Counted from the stretch's first letter, positions 25,111-37,071 are shown. The stretch is DNA of 64,000 nucleotides from Icerya purchasi (GCA_039619475.1 CM077115.1:413858557-413922556), one strand, 5' to 3'. Notes: a model not told the origin generated them from the sequence alone. Translations and numbers: made by a program.

Positions 25111-25223
25111 GGAACATCTGTCGGAGTGAAAATTTTCAGTTTTCCGGCGCGTAAATGTAAATAAAGAAAAGAAAAAAGAAAACTTACCGAGTACGAAATC
25201 AACCAGGGGCACTGAATCAACAA
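24207..25223 (-). CDS. Partial Jockey-type ORF2 reverse transcriptase (C-terminal part)
   Basis: This 338-codon open frame ends DLAM-stop. Roughly the first 36 residues come from flanking DNA; homology begins near KLKRFLPG (residues 47-54). Then come LLESYLANRKFRV, the RT motif GVPQGSVLGP (86-95), the catalytic FADD box (112-115, F replacing the usual Y as in Jockey elements), SSAKYLGMHLDSRLTY of the RT thumb region, and a Trp-rich stretch (PIWTYGIQIWG). Between GPLLYVMY and PMTKD about four residues usually present (TADL-like) are missing, an in-frame deletion next to the active site. The upstream catalytic Asp motif is absent, so the product could not be an active polymerase. Expression is unlikely. 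Confidence 0.8.
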   Translation of the reverse strand: MLIQCPWLISYSVSFLFSFLYLHLRAGKLKIFTPTDVPTQFSPSIFKLKRFLPGNYCRLLESYLANRKFRVAHEETHSNFYDIRAGVPQGSVLGPLLYVMYPMTKDTTTATFADDTAILAVSDSQVEATVNLQKALDKVTKWTCDWKIKLNELKSVHVIYALKQIDSQHCVSLNGTQIPQSSSAKYLGMHLDSRLTYRTHVKKKADQIKLKMRQLYWLIGRRSTLDIYCKRLLYQQIIKPIWTYGIQIWGCAKESNRYMIQARQNIILRAVVDAYRYSRNDDIHRDLNMKMIDEVIKDFAITHEKRLHQHVNVEAIQLLDTELDIRRLKRFKPQDLAM

Positions 25224-26190
25224 ACTGTTTTAATTAATCTGCGCGTCAACTGGATTTCGACGTACGTATATACTAATTAAAAACAGTTTCAGAAATACGC
25301 CCGACTATCATCACCGTTGAAATTTAATATCTCGAGGATTACACCATCAACACACAGCAAAGGCTTCAAGATTATAAATGTTCGAATTTCCGTACTTGCT
25401 GTTGCGTATTATGTTGCTGTTTTTTTTTTTTTTTTACCGTACATACCTGCTCACGTCAGCCAAACAGGTGAATAAATGATAAGAATTTCCGTCTGCAGTA
25501 CTGCGTTTGGTTCTGGAATGTGTAAATCATGACTTTCGCAAGGCTGTAAATTCAAGTGCGCACACATGTTTCATCTTTTACGAAAATCCACTTTTTAGCC
25601 TAGCCGTTGTTATTATCTGAAAGGAACAGAAAATGAATTGGCTCAGATAGGAGACAAGACTACGGTCGTGCATATGTAATGAACCAAGTCGGCAGTGAAA
25701 TGAGCGCGTCTTACACACTAATGTTGTTAGGAAGGCTGTCTCGCTAATTTAGTTAGAGTAGCGTGCATGTTTAAACAGGGTAAAACATTAATCAGCTGAA
25801 TTCGCGCCTACTAGGTAAACCGAGTGGCATAGATAAATCGGTTCGCCGAATAATATTAGACCCGGTTCTAATGTTACTATTGAACTAGTTCGTTGGCAAA
25901 AGTACACGTTCTCAGCTAAACATTTTGCTCATATTTCTCGCCCAGATACGCACCGATGTGCGTACTAAACGATAAATTCTGTAACGATGTCGTTGTCGTA
26001 TATTTTCTATTCCAGATTTTCCGAAACTACGCTAATTAGGCTTCCGCAAAGAAAAATTTTTAACAATTTCTAGTTCGATTGCAAAAAAAAAAAAAAAGCA
26101 CCATTCAGACAGTTATAAAACCGAATAAGCGCCTTCGCGCTCGTAATAACGTAAAAGTAAATATTTAAATTTTTTTTTCTGTTAACAATA
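25224..26190. other. Gene-free stretch
   Basis: No gene, RNA or mobile element supported. Composition is less extreme than in neighbouring stretches, and a T run lies at about 25,420-25,434. I see no splice-consistent exon. Confidence 0.5.
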
Positions 26191-26645
26191 GACCCGTCCC
26201 ATTTTCCAACACTCTGTACTTCTATCTGTCCCTTCAACTTAGAGTCTTCCATCTTATTTCTGATTTTACGTCGCCGCAGTGTTGTGTCACCTGCAATATT
26301 CGCTTGCCTTTTAATCTCATATTTTATTATCTTCCTCTTTTTTTCCTCTAACGCCTTTTCCAAGTTAGCCCCGCTTCATTCAAGTGATGGAGCTTTCTCC
26401 GATTCCAGCCATGTATTTTTCCAGCGCTCATCATACCTTCTATATACTCTGTTCTCGCATGCTATCACACGCGGGCTTCCCCCAATCTTTGTTGTATTAC
26501 ATCTTATTTTTTCTTACTGCCTATATCGTTCTGATTCTCGCGCCTTTACACTATCAATCTCTAACAGAATTTCCGATTCATTCCCTTCCATGTTGCTAAT
26601 TCTCGGTGATGGTCCCCCTGGTTGACGTGTCCGGAAAGAAAAGGA
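26191..26645 (+). mobile_element. 5'-truncated I-type LINE 3' end
   Basis: The 113-codon frame 26284-26625 contains a diverged form of the family's tail: LHSSDGAFSDSSHVFFQRSS, LPPIF and SISNRISDSF. The first Cys of the CDADHVFFxC motif is now Ser and the second is Arg, so the knuckle is destroyed. The 3' box appears as GGTGATGGTCCCCCTGGTTG then ACGTGTCC. A second copy in the same orientation lies about 650 bp downstream. Confidence 0.6.
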
Positions 26646-27269
26646 AAAAAAAAACAAAAACAAGAGGTAAATGAAAAATGCGTTAATTAATTTTTAAAAA
26701 TAAACAAATTGAACGAATGAAAGAATTGAACGAACACAAAAATATCTTCCGCTCAAATTTACGGTAAATATTTTAATAAGTCTCTAAGTCGTTCTATTAT
26801 TAAATGATATTGAATTAAGGAATTTGGCGAGGCACACACAAAAGGACGACTAGCCCGTGTTTATTACATAAAATTCCGGCATCTCCCCTGTTTTTTTAGG
26901 CAGAATAAACATCAAAGCAGCAACACTTAAACGTGTCAAAACAGATGTATTCTCTCATCTAAAAGCGGTACTATACACCTGCCGAGTTCGGCGTTGGAGC
27001 AATTAACGAACAATCGTAGCGAAGGTAGGCGAACATTTAAGGAGGCCAGAAATATTGTCACTCCGGATGATAACGGTAACGCAGTTTCACCAGGCGAATT
27101 CGTGCGTTGCAATCTATACAGGATCGGGTTGTATGAATGTAATTTATTTCTTTGTTATTTTGTTTATTTTTTTTTTTTTTTTTCATTTATGATGTTTTAG
27201 ATATTTGCCATTTTTATTTATCTTTCGTATAGTTTTTTTTTCGTTTTTCTTCCGTTATTATTTTTTCTA

Positions 27270-27595
27270 CTCTTTCTCCTTGATTTCTTCTCCACACTGT
27301 CCTCTCCACCCGGATGATGCAATTATTTGCGACGCCGATCATGTGTTCTTCCAGTGTTCATCCCTCTCCGTGGAGCGTTCTGCCTTATATTTTATTTGCT
27401 TAAGCTTGGACTTCCTACCCCTTATTGTGCATCCTATATCCTGTCCTTTCCTTCCCCACTAATTATTCCTGCTATTTGTTCCTTTTTAGTTAAAAAAAAT
27501 TTCTGATCGAATCAAAATATAACCGACTTCTTTCCTTACCTTTTGTTTCTGGGTAAAGGTCCTTGGTTGACGAGCCCAAAAAACAACAAAAAAAA
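27270..27595 (+). mobile_element. 5'-truncated I-type LINE 3' end
   Basis: The frame 27205-27462 shows SSPHCPLHPDDA, CDADHVFFQCSSLSVERSA and then LDFLPLIVHP before a stop. A frameshifted continuation carries ISDRIKI, the family's last residues. The 3'UTR has TGTTTCTGGGTAAAGGTCCT and GGTTGACGAGCCC, then an A-rich tail at about 27,577-27,605. This 3' box variant is shared with the 40.5- and 59.7-kb copies. Confidence 0.75.
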
Positions 27596-27605
27596 AAAAA
27601 AAAAA

Positions 27606-28025
27606 TATTTTTTCTACTGCAATAATAAATAAGTAAATAAAACGAATAATGAAATCAAATTATTAATTATTTAAATAAAAGATTATTTACCATTTCTGCA
27701 ATAAATTCAAATATTTCAGTTTTACGCGAAAAAAAATTCCAGCTCTCCTTATTCTGGTTTCAAGCAGTTGAATTTCTCAACTTCAAAACTTGCCTGCCGA
27801 CTGGCAACCGGACTACATCAAGTTGATCCCCCCCCCCCCCCACAGCTTGAATGCTGACTAGATCCGTCTAAAATTCTCGTAGATCTGCGCAGATATTCGC
27901 ACTTGATTCATTTCATTTTCAAGTCAGAAATGACGCTGCTCTCCGAATGATGAAATTAACATTTCACAATACATCTCGAATGATCTCTCGTAATATTACA
28001 TGTGTTGATCCGATTTCTTCAACTT
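27606..28025. other. Gene-free AT-rich stretch
   Basis: No feature supported except a C run at 27,828-27,841. The sequence leads without a clear boundary into the Jockey endonuclease remnant. Confidence 0.5.
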
Positions 28026-28493
28026 TCGTCTATTCGTTCAAGATTTTTACAGCAAAAAGAAAGAACTTATTTTAAAGAAGTCATTATAAATAATACAAGA
28101 GGAAAAACTCCACTTGAAGCCTATAATATCCAGATTGCAAATATCTGTCCGCAGGAATATTGGCCAACTGATCGGAACAAGACGCCAGACTTATTAGATT
28201 TCTATATATTAAAAGGAATCTCATCCGACTATGTGAAAGTAAAGAGCTACAATGATTTGACTTCGGACCATATTCCTATACTTCTTACCCTCAGTAATAC
28301 GGTTATACGGAAACAAAAATGTCTGAACCTTACAAATAAATATACAGACTGGGACACAATCAGGGATGAACTTGATCACGGAATTGATTTAAGAATGAGA
28401 CTGAAAACAACACAAGAGTTGAACCTACAAAGTCAGTACTTCATAGAAACAATTCGAGAAGCTGCAAGGGACACAACACCAGTGACCCTGTAA
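28026..28493 (+). pseudogene. Jockey-type LINE endonuclease C-terminal fragment
   Basis: The 163-codon open frame 28002-28493 carries the second half of an apurinic-type LINE endonuclease: YWPTDRNKTPDLLDFYILKG then LTSDHIPILLTLS. The SDH box contains the catalytic Asp-His of the exonuclease/endonuclease/phosphatase fold. A linker follows (NLTNKYTDWDTIRDELDH, FIETIREAARDTTP), as usual between EN and RT in Jockey ORF2. The first half of the endonuclease and all of the RT are missing. The frame is uninterrupted but has no plausible start or promoter. Whether it belongs to the same family as the minus-strand RT at 24.2-25.1 kb cannot be decided, because the two do not overlap. Confidence 0.8.
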
Positions 28494-28549
28494 ACAGCAA
28501 CAGTCCGCTGAATGTGAGAAGAAAATTCAAATGTGAACATGGATTTCAC

Positions 28550-29685
28550 AACGGAAATATATACAATGAAACGACAATGATTGCAGATTTGTGCTTAAAG
28601 TTTTCTTAGTCGATATTGGGTATCCCATCACCGAATGGACTTTATGCAGCTTCATTCGACGCGACAATAGAATTCCGTTGTGAACAAAATTACAATACCG
28701 ATGATCTTTCGTCGTATGTGTACAATCTCATTCGTAAGCTAACGCTAGGGCAAAGAGGCATTTACGATCAAATAATACAAACTGTCAGTAACGAGGTTGG
28801 AACAATTTATCTTCTTAGATTCGTCAGGAGGGGAACTGGTAGAACGTTCCTAATTAGATTGATTCTGGCAGCAATCCCGAACGCTGAACGGCGCGTAGCC
28901 TCTTGTGCTGTCCCGGAGAGTAGCTGCATCATTGCTACCAAGTGGGAAAACTGCTCATTTCGCTTCGAAATTATCATATTGGACATTTGAAGCTTTCGCG
29001 TGAAAAACATTTCCAAAGCATCTAGAGCATCGGGGAAAAGTATTACAGAAATGCAAACTTATTATTTCGGATAGAATGGCACGCCAAAAATTGCTCAAGG
29101 CTCTATCGATATTTTTACAAGATTTGCGTGTAAACAGCAGACCATTTGCGAACGCACTGAGATTTTAGGCGAACTTTACCTGTAATTTCTCGACCGACAC
29201 CAGCGCACGAAATAAATGCTTGACCCTGAAACACTCTTCTACCTAACTCTACAAATATGCGCGTGTCCAGTTGCAAAATGATCGATCAGCCGAGGTATTC
29301 TCAGATGAAGCGGTTAATTATCCAACAGAATTTTTGAATTCACTCAATCTAGCAAGGATGCTGCCGCACACGTACTGCAATTTAAAATCAACGTGCCAAT
29401 TATCATGTTGCGAAATATCAATCAACTGAAGATCTTTGCAACTGCACGCGGCTTGCAGTAAATAAATTAACGAGCAGCGCGTCATAGAAACAAAAAGCCT
29501 GACAGGGGACCATTCAAAAGTGAGACGATGCTCTCATTCCTTGCATTCTTATGATGCTGCACCGGGTATGCCATTTCAATTTAAGAGACTGCAATTCCTA
29601 CGTCGGACAATCTCTATGTCTGCACGGACAAACGAACAAAGAAAAAGAAAATATTCCACCCTCAAAAGCATTGTGCAATTAAACG
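28550..29685 (+). pseudogene. Helitron Pif1-like helicase remnant
   Basis: Reading frames pieced by position follow the C-terminal helicase of animal Helitron Rep/Hel proteins. LGIPSPNG and FRCEQNYNTDDLSSYV are at about 28,616-28,710. GIYDQIIQTVSNEVG precedes the Walker A region at 28,832-28,849, which reads GTGRTF instead of GTGKTF. ARQKLLKALSIFLQDLR and RPFANALR (Walker B and following) lie at about 29,070-29,170. LRNINQ is near 29,409 and MPFQFKRLQF near 29,568. A block like the family's C-terminal YAPDKKTKN, here VCTDKRTKKK, is at about 29,610-29,650. Frameshifts, stops and an internal deletion near 29,600 make it inactive. The Rep (HUH) domain is not present. Confidence 0.8.
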
Positions 29686-32012
29686 CAATAAAAACGTGTT
29701 GTGCCTCTTCTCTTTTCTTTATTTTCCGTTCAACAAGATTAAGGTTCGTCATGGCATGGTCCGGTACAGCTAATTAAAAAACGAATTTAAAAAATAAAAA
29801 TAAAAAACATTAATAATAAGTTGGAGCAAATAAAAAAAACTTGAATAACATAAAACGCCGTTAAATATTTAAATTTTTAATAAAAAACACTATGAAATAT
29901 GCGTGAAATTCAAAAAACTCACTGGTCTATTTACTCCTCGCACCTATCGACCATTTCGGTACCAGTTTTTTATGTGCCAGAGCGATTTCCATAAAAAACC
30001 ATACTCAATATTTCACATTCTTAGATACATAATCTCATTTAATACGGAATTATTTATTTATTTATCGTTCATTCGGTCATTATTTTCCTGAGAAATATTT
30101 ATTATTCTGACTGTATAGCTCTACACTTACGTACATATTTATTTATTTACTTTTTAATTCCCTTAGAAACTAAGTAACAATATTTAGCAAAATTATTTTA
30201 CGGGAAATCTGAAAATTGCATCTAGCCCGTTGACGAGCTGAACAAGTTTTTCGATTTTTAGTATAAAATTATCTCGAAATTGCGAAATATACATTATAAT
30301 ATACACATAATATGATCAAAATTAGCTTTATGTGTAATTTTAGTTCGCAGGAGAATTATATTCACTAAGTTAGGAATATTGGTTTCCGTTGACGAATGTT
30401 TCAGATGTACAAATTGAGTAGATCATTCGGTACAATATTTAAGTCTCACACTGGTTTAAGGCATACTAGATAAATTCATCATCATTATCTGCTCAACCCT
30501 TATTAGGTTGATGGGCAATCTATTCGTACATTTTTCAGCTGTACGGGGATATTGTGTCCTAGGCGATTACTTTATGCAACGGGAGCGTAAAGACTACATT
30601 CGAAACTGAAGTGCAGAGACCCCCGTGTGTATCTGCTGTGTACTGACCTAGCGCGCATATGATGTTGTACATGGTAGTTTGCCACATTGTTTTCCACGTA
30701 AGACTATTAGCGAGTATTTTAATTTAATTTTTTTTCGTAGGAACTTATTAAAAACTAATATAAACCACCAACAAAACTCGGCGAAAAATCTATTATTTTT
30801 CCTATATATTTAATAGAAAATCACAATTACCGGTGATTTTTTACGTTACTCACGCCAGCTCATTCTGCACCCCTTTACAGTTCATAATAATATACATATA
30901 TATATATATGTATATATATGGGGCGTCGCTACTTTATAATTCGTTAGTAATTATATTGTTAAAAATTTATTTATCTCAAGAGCTGATCCATGAATTAAAA
31001 CACTGTATCCGACTGACATTAAGGTATGTCACAATTTAGTCTATTTAATAACTTGCCCTTTTTTTTTTTAATTACTATTATTATTTTTAAAATTTTCTTT
31101 TTACGTCAGTTCGTTTTTCGTGTGTGCCATTTTCAATATGTTCATTATTTTTCAAATTAGCTCTTCTTTCGCGCCATATTCATTTTTGGCCGTAATTTTA
31201 ATTCCCTGTTATGTGTCAGTTCACGCATTATAAATAACAGGAAAAAGAGCGAAATAAAATTACGACCAAAAATGAACTGGTGTAAATAATGTAAACGTTT
31301 ACTGTCAGTTGTAAATTAAAATTAGCCGCATAAATGTGTACGTGTATATAGAGAAAGAAATGTTATAAACTCTACCCGTCTAGTCATGTATTATACATAT
31401 TATAGTAAGAATAATAGCCTGAAAAGACTAAGAATCCGAAATCATTAGCCTGGAATAATTTAACCAGACGATTAGGCCCGGAATAAAATTCACACGCGCG
31501 AACATTTCAACCTTTCGTCTATTTAACAAACAGTTCCGAAACGAAATAAAAACGATTTTTCGATATATTTTCAATGCGTCTAACATCGAGACGAGATTCA
31601 ATTATGATTACCGAACTCTGCATATATTAGTATAATAAATGTGAACATATTAAGCAAAACCAACTGTTAAGTGAAAACATGGTAGCCGTTCAGTTCGGTG
31701 AGGTTGCATGCGTACATTATAACAATGACAAATTAATATATTACCATAAAATAGTTCTCAATGTGCACAGGTTTTTGTTTTTTATTTTAGTTTTCAATAA
31801 ATTAACAAATTGCGTAATTTAAGAAACCGGAATTATGTAATAACATAAACACGTGAATACTCAGTAAGGAAATGAAGCTATTCATTTTCAATTTTGCTAC
31901 GAGTGAATTACAAAGATCTTGTTGTAATCGTTATATATTTAATTTAATCTCGATTCGTTAATAACTTCGCATTAAAATTATTAATTACAATTAATAAATC
32001 AGTAATCGGTCA
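29686..32012. other. Gene-free AT-rich stretch
   Basis: No gene supported. It includes a TA/CATATA microsatellite at about 30,893-30,919 and an inverted repeat of about 40 bp at 31,170-31,278 (TTCATTTTTGGCCGTAATTT and its near reverse complement), which could form a hairpin with a loop of about 25 nt. Nothing else stands out. Confidence 0.5.
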
Positions 32013-33236
32013 TACAATATAGATGCAATTGCAAGATTTCCCTAATTACACGAAATAGGTGCGATTGCAAGATTTTCCTAATTACACGAAATAGGTGCGA
32101 TTGCAAGATTTTCCTAATTACACGAAATAGGTGCGATTGCAAAATTTTCCTAATTACACGAAATAGGTGCGATTGCAAGATTTTCCTAATTACACGAAAT
32201 AGGTGCGATTGCAAGATTTTCCTAATTGCACGAAATAGGTGCGATTGCAAGATTTTCCTAATTACACGAAATAGGTGCGATTGCAAGATTTTCCTAATTA
32301 CACGAAATAGGTGCGATTGCAAGATTTTCCTAATTACACGAAATAGGTGCGATTGCAAGATTTTCCTAATTACACGAAATAGGTGCGATTGCAAGATTTT
32401 CCTAATTACACGAAATAGGTGCGATTGCAAAATTTTCCTAATTACACGAAATAGGTGCGATTGCAAGATTTTCCTAATTACACGAAATAGGTGCGATTGC
32501 AAAATTTTCCTAATTACACGAAATAGGTGCGATTGCAAGATTTTCCTAATTACACGAAATAGGTGCGATTGCAAGATTTTCCTAATTACACGAAATAGGT
32601 GCGATTGCAAGATTTTCCTAATTACACGAAATAGTTCCGATTGCAAAATTTTCCTAATTACACGAAATAGGTGCGATTGCAAGATTTTCCTAATTACACG
32701 AAATAGGTGCGATTGCAAGATTTTCCTAATTACACGAAATAGGTGCGATTGCAAAATTTTCCTAATTACACGAAATAGGGGCGATTGCAAGATTTTCCTA
32801 ATTACACGAAATAGGTGCGATTGCAAAATTTTCCTAATTACACGAAATAGGTGCGATTGCAAGATTTTCCTAATTACACGAAATAGGTGCGATTGCAAAA
32901 TTTTCCTAATTACACGAAATAGGTGCGATTGCAAGATTTTCCTAATTACACGAAATAGGTGCGATTGCAAAATTTTCCTAATTACACGAAATAGGTGCGA
33001 TCGCAAGATTTTCCTAATTACACGAAATAGGTGCGATCGCAAGATTTTCCTAATTACACGAAATAGGTGCGATTGCAAGATTTTCCTAATTACACGAAAT
33101 AGGTGCGATTGCAAGATTTTCCTAATTACACGAAATAGGTGCGATTGCAAGATTTTCCTAATTACACGAAATAGGTGCGATTGCAAGATTTTCCTAATTA
33201 CACGAAATAGGTGCGATTGCAAGATTTTCCTAACTA
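32013..33236. repeat. 36-bp minisatellite, about 34 units
   Basis: A very homogeneous head-to-tail array with a 36-bp period. Each unit contains GGTGCGATTGCAAGATTTTC and TAATTACACGAAAT. Because 36 is divisible by three and one minus-strand phase lacks stops, it reads as 413 codons of repeated RKILQSHLFRVI. Main variation is G/A in GCAAG/GCAAA, with rare changes at GGTGCG (TTCCG, GGGCG), ATTGC (ATCGC) and TTACACG (TTGCACG). The first and last units are degenerate. Flanking DNA has no splice or promoter evidence, so I regard the long frame as a by-product. Confidence 0.95.
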
Positions 33237-34617
33237 ACAAATGTAATCGACTACACCAAACTCCGACACTGAAAACCGATTACACATGTAACCGGCCTCG
33301 AGTAAATAAATTACAAAATCGCCAACTCTGAATAAATAATAATAATCATGACCAACTGTTGCGTTCTAAGTAATTTTAACCTTTTACAAAAAATGTTCGA
33401 CTCAAAAAACCGACAAAGTTATTTTAATTTATCTGGACGGTTTATAATCCAGAGAAATCTTTATTGAAAATTTGAAACGCCACTTTATTGAAAAAATACT
33501 ATCGAGGTTAAAATCACATCTTCTTTGATGTCTACCGTTCGCAAAACATCAATCCAGAAATAAATTTAAAAAATACGGCCTCTTTTGCTCCAGGAGATAT
33601 TTTTAATTTCGCACATATTCTATCTCACCCTTATACCACGAAGAGTCCCCTGTAATGCACAGTGAAAAATTTAAATTTCATTATACGTCGTCTCGATTTT
33701 TTTTATTATTACGCATCTTTCATACCTTGCTCGCGAACTTTTAGATTTAAAAATATCCGAAAGCGCTTTATTTTTTTTTTAATATTAGCATAAAACTTTT
33801 GTGAATGACTATATAGAGCTGATTTCCCCAAAAGAAATTTCATCGCCTTTTTAACAGCGTAGTTTCTTTAATATTAATTAAACACTATTATTATCATTAT
33901 TTTTTTTAAATAAAATATTTAATAAAAATAGTTTTAAATTGATTAATTTATGGCCGGTAATTAGTTAAAATTTTTGTGCAACAGTTGTGCAACGCGCTTT
34001 TTCTGTATATTATAGATGATTTAAATTATTAAAAAATTGCCTAATTAAATGGAAAATATTTTATATACATTTATTTTTTTAAATACTAACTTCAAGATTT
34101 ACACTAAAAATTTAATAAAAATACACTAAAAAGAAAAAAATAATTTTTAGCTGAAAAAATTACATACGTTAAAATAATATACCACTTGAAGAAGATGATA
34201 TGGCAATTCTTAAACAACATTAACTTGTCGTAGTTGACTCCAAATTTTCAAATTACAACAACATTTAGAAACAGTTTAAAATGGTACACAATCGCTCGTA
34301 TAAGCCAATTATTGCCGTCAGTTATGTAAATTGCAGTATATTGGTGTTTCAAAATCTGTATTTATAAACAGTAATTAACAATACTGTTGATTTTTCGGTC
34401 TCGCTAAAAATTAAATTTTTTCTAAATTACATTATTAAATTTTTTCCAAATTACCTTTCCACGATAAATTTATGATATTTTAAGTCACAATGAAGGTTGT
34501 TATAATGGTTACTAAAAACTTCTCTAACGAGCAAGGGGGTTTAAGAATTTACAGGACCCGGGAATAATTTTGAACAGGGGCCCCCTTCGAAAAAAAGTGG
34601 TGAAAATATTATACCAT
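33237..34617. other. Gene-free AT-rich stretch
   Basis: No gene supported. The sequence is very AT-rich with T and A runs. A G/C-rich patch at about 34,534-34,594 (CAGGACCCGGGAATAATTTT, then CAGGGGCCCCC) resembles a DNA-transposon end, but no partner end was found. Confidence 0.5.
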
Positions 34618-34757
34618 GTGCAAACAACTAGTGAATGTCGACATTGCCGGGCTCCCGGTAAGTAATGTCCTAAAAATGCCCTTTCTGTAAATACGAAGCT
34701 TGATTTAGGTCTTATCCGTAGCAATCTATCATTAATCACTTAAGATTACTGAAAGAG
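34618..34757 (-). repeat. Inverted-repeat arm A (pairs with 35.18-35.31 kb)
   Basis: Its reverse complement matches 35,180-35,312 at roughly three quarters to four fifths identity. Shared blocks are TCAGTAATCTT, AAATCAAGCTTCGTATTTAC and GAGCCCGGCAATGTCGACAT. It is either one arm of an old foldback element or one of two opposed copies of a dispersed repeat. No coding content. Confidence 0.65.
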
Positions 34758-35179
34758 TTCATCATGTTGCAAATAAGTAGTAGATGAAACAATAGTATAA
34801 GACAAAAATTGTTATACAAAGGACATTGATTACTTACGAATAATTTTATTTAGTAACGATTACTAAGTGTAAAAAAGACGAAAAATACATTATGTATGTC
34901 ATAGCCCATTAGTGTAATTTGGTGTTATTTTTTAATAAAAATTATACATACATACTTTAATTTTAACTCTATGATTAAATTTTCAATAGTGAGCAATCAT
35001 CAGAATACTTATTGGTTAATATCGTTAATAATTATCAATTATTTCAATGAATAAAATCAAAGAGCATCTCGATTACTCGTGAATAATTTTTTTAGGAAAG
35101 TACAATCGGCGAAAAATTTATTCATTCACTCCCTCACTGCACCGGATTATAATTAGATTTTGAGGTAACAAAGCGAAAA

Positions 35180-35312
35180 AATTCAGTAATCTTGAATGAT
35201 TGATGTTAGATTGTTGTGATAAGGCCTAAATCAGGCTTCGTATTTACTGAAAAAATATTTTCCGGGCATTGCTTGCTAGGAGCCCAGCAATGTGGACATT
35301 GCTGGATTCCGT
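35180..35312 (+). repeat. Inverted-repeat arm B (pairs with 34.62-34.76 kb)
   Basis: It carries TCAGTAATCTT, AAATCAGGCTTCGTATTTAC and GAGCCCAGCAATGTGGACAT in the orientation opposite to arm A. The roughly 420-bp spacer has no frame. Divergence between arms suggests an old insertion. Confidence 0.65.
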
Positions 35313-36686
35313 ACATTGTCCGTAACATATATACCGGAAAATAATAATATTGATGTAAGGTTTTCCTAAGCCGCAATTTCCGATTATCTTCTACTTTTTT
35401 AGTTTTCTCTCTCCTGTTACGAATTTTTAATCGTAGCCACTTAATTCAAAAAAAAAAAAAACATTTCTAAAAACACTTCAGCTGTGGCAGCCAAAACACA
35501 GATAGCTATTTCCTTAATGAGGGGGGGGGCTTTAAAAAAAAAATTAGCGGGAAATTAATAAGGAATTTCACAGTAAATCTGTCCTTCTCGAATTAACGTG
35601 TTTAAATGTTCCGAAGCTTCCACACAGATGGCTGCAGCTTTCTTCCTCATTCGTAACTACTTTATACAAATCCTTAATCGAAATTGAGTTTTTTTCGGGT
35701 TTTTTCAAAGTATCCCGCTTTATACAGAAAACCACCACCTTCGTGGCATTATCCGGTTCGCACCAATACCGTTACCAATTTATGCTTAAGGCATTAGCAC
35801 CTTTCTTCGGCTGAAGAAAGATGACACTCGCAACCGCCGGTTCTTAGTCCTTTGTAATATTTGCAGATAATAAATGGGAATTTTTTCCTCATTTACACTC
35901 TCCTTCAGTCAATATTACACGTCTGTAATAACTATAGGCCTCCCTGAACTATTTAACCGTTATCGCAGGTGAATGGTGAATGCAAGAAGCCTAATTATTT
36001 TCAAGCTTTATCGCATAACGCTAAATTTTTTTTAAAAAACCTCCGATTTCGCCTATACAATTTTTTTTCTAGAGAATTTATTTGTCTCCCATTCTACTAT
36101 GTATTACAGATCTGGGAAAAAAGTAGTTTTGTCTCGCCTTGTATTATTTAATTGGCTTTCCAGATTCTTTCGAATCTACAGTTATTCTAAATTAAAGAGA
36201 CTTCCACAGATGATCTCGTAAGCTCTTTTCTTCCCTTTCCCAACAAAATCTCTAGTTGTATCGAGAAATCTTGATGCAGGTTTCATTTTAGTCCCTATAT
36301 TATAGCCGCCGCGATTTGGCTTCCGTTCCAGAAGTCTTGAGTTAGATCACAGGCGACGACAGAAATTGTAACAAAAAAAATTTAATTAAACTAACCGTTA
36401 ATAATCACGCGGAAAGCAAATGGCAAACATGCTTACACCATCATATGTACGCTAGTGAGTATACAGCAGACATAAATAGGACTGCATTTGTATAACGATA
36501 TAATTCAAACAGTTACAATATCATTTACAAGTGTGATATACTCGGGCTTTGAATATAATAAATGCCATGAGCGCTATACAATGTACAAGTAGGTAGTCAC
36601 GACACTCGGAATCGAGCAATATGACTTGAAAGAAAGAGACTATATATAATCGTTAATTATCGAATTCCTAATTCGTACTTTAAACG
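35313..36686. other. Gene-free stretch
   Basis: No gene or mobile element supported. It contains an A run near 35,449-35,461 and a G run at 35,521-35,529. The last seven bases (TTAAACG, 36,680-36,686) are the left copy of the direct repeat flanking the 6.6-kb element. Confidence 0.55.
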
Positions 36687-37071
36687 CAGGGGCGGATCCA
36701 GAGATACAGTTTGGGGGGGGGGGAGTTTTTTTTTTTTTTGATTAAGAACTGTATTTTAATAGCGCTTTTTTTACAATACGAATTTTCGTACAAAGGCGCC
36801 AAGCCAAGCACCCCCGTTAGGCTTAATCTTGACCTAGAACCTTCTTATAATAAAACATAAGTAATAATCTTTAATTTTTTTTTTATTTATTTTTTTTTTT
36901 TTTTGTATCCGGGTTTTGAGAAACTTAGGTGAGTTATGCACTATGTACTTTTATTTAATAGACGATATATTTTTTTTTTTCCCTGAAAGATGCAAGTGTG
37001 ATTGATTTCGGTTTGATTTACCAGTTAAACTAGATTGTCTTGTCCGGGTATTAATATTGAAAACTACGGTG

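Noticed and set aside
31999..33240. 413-codon minus-strand open frame as a repetitive protein gene
   Set aside because: The frame exists because the 36-bp unit is a multiple of three and stop-free in one phase. There is no start context, splice site or non-repetitive coding sequence around it.
31999..33240. CRISPR-like array
   Set aside because: Units are directly contiguous with no unique spacers, and the context is eukaryotic.
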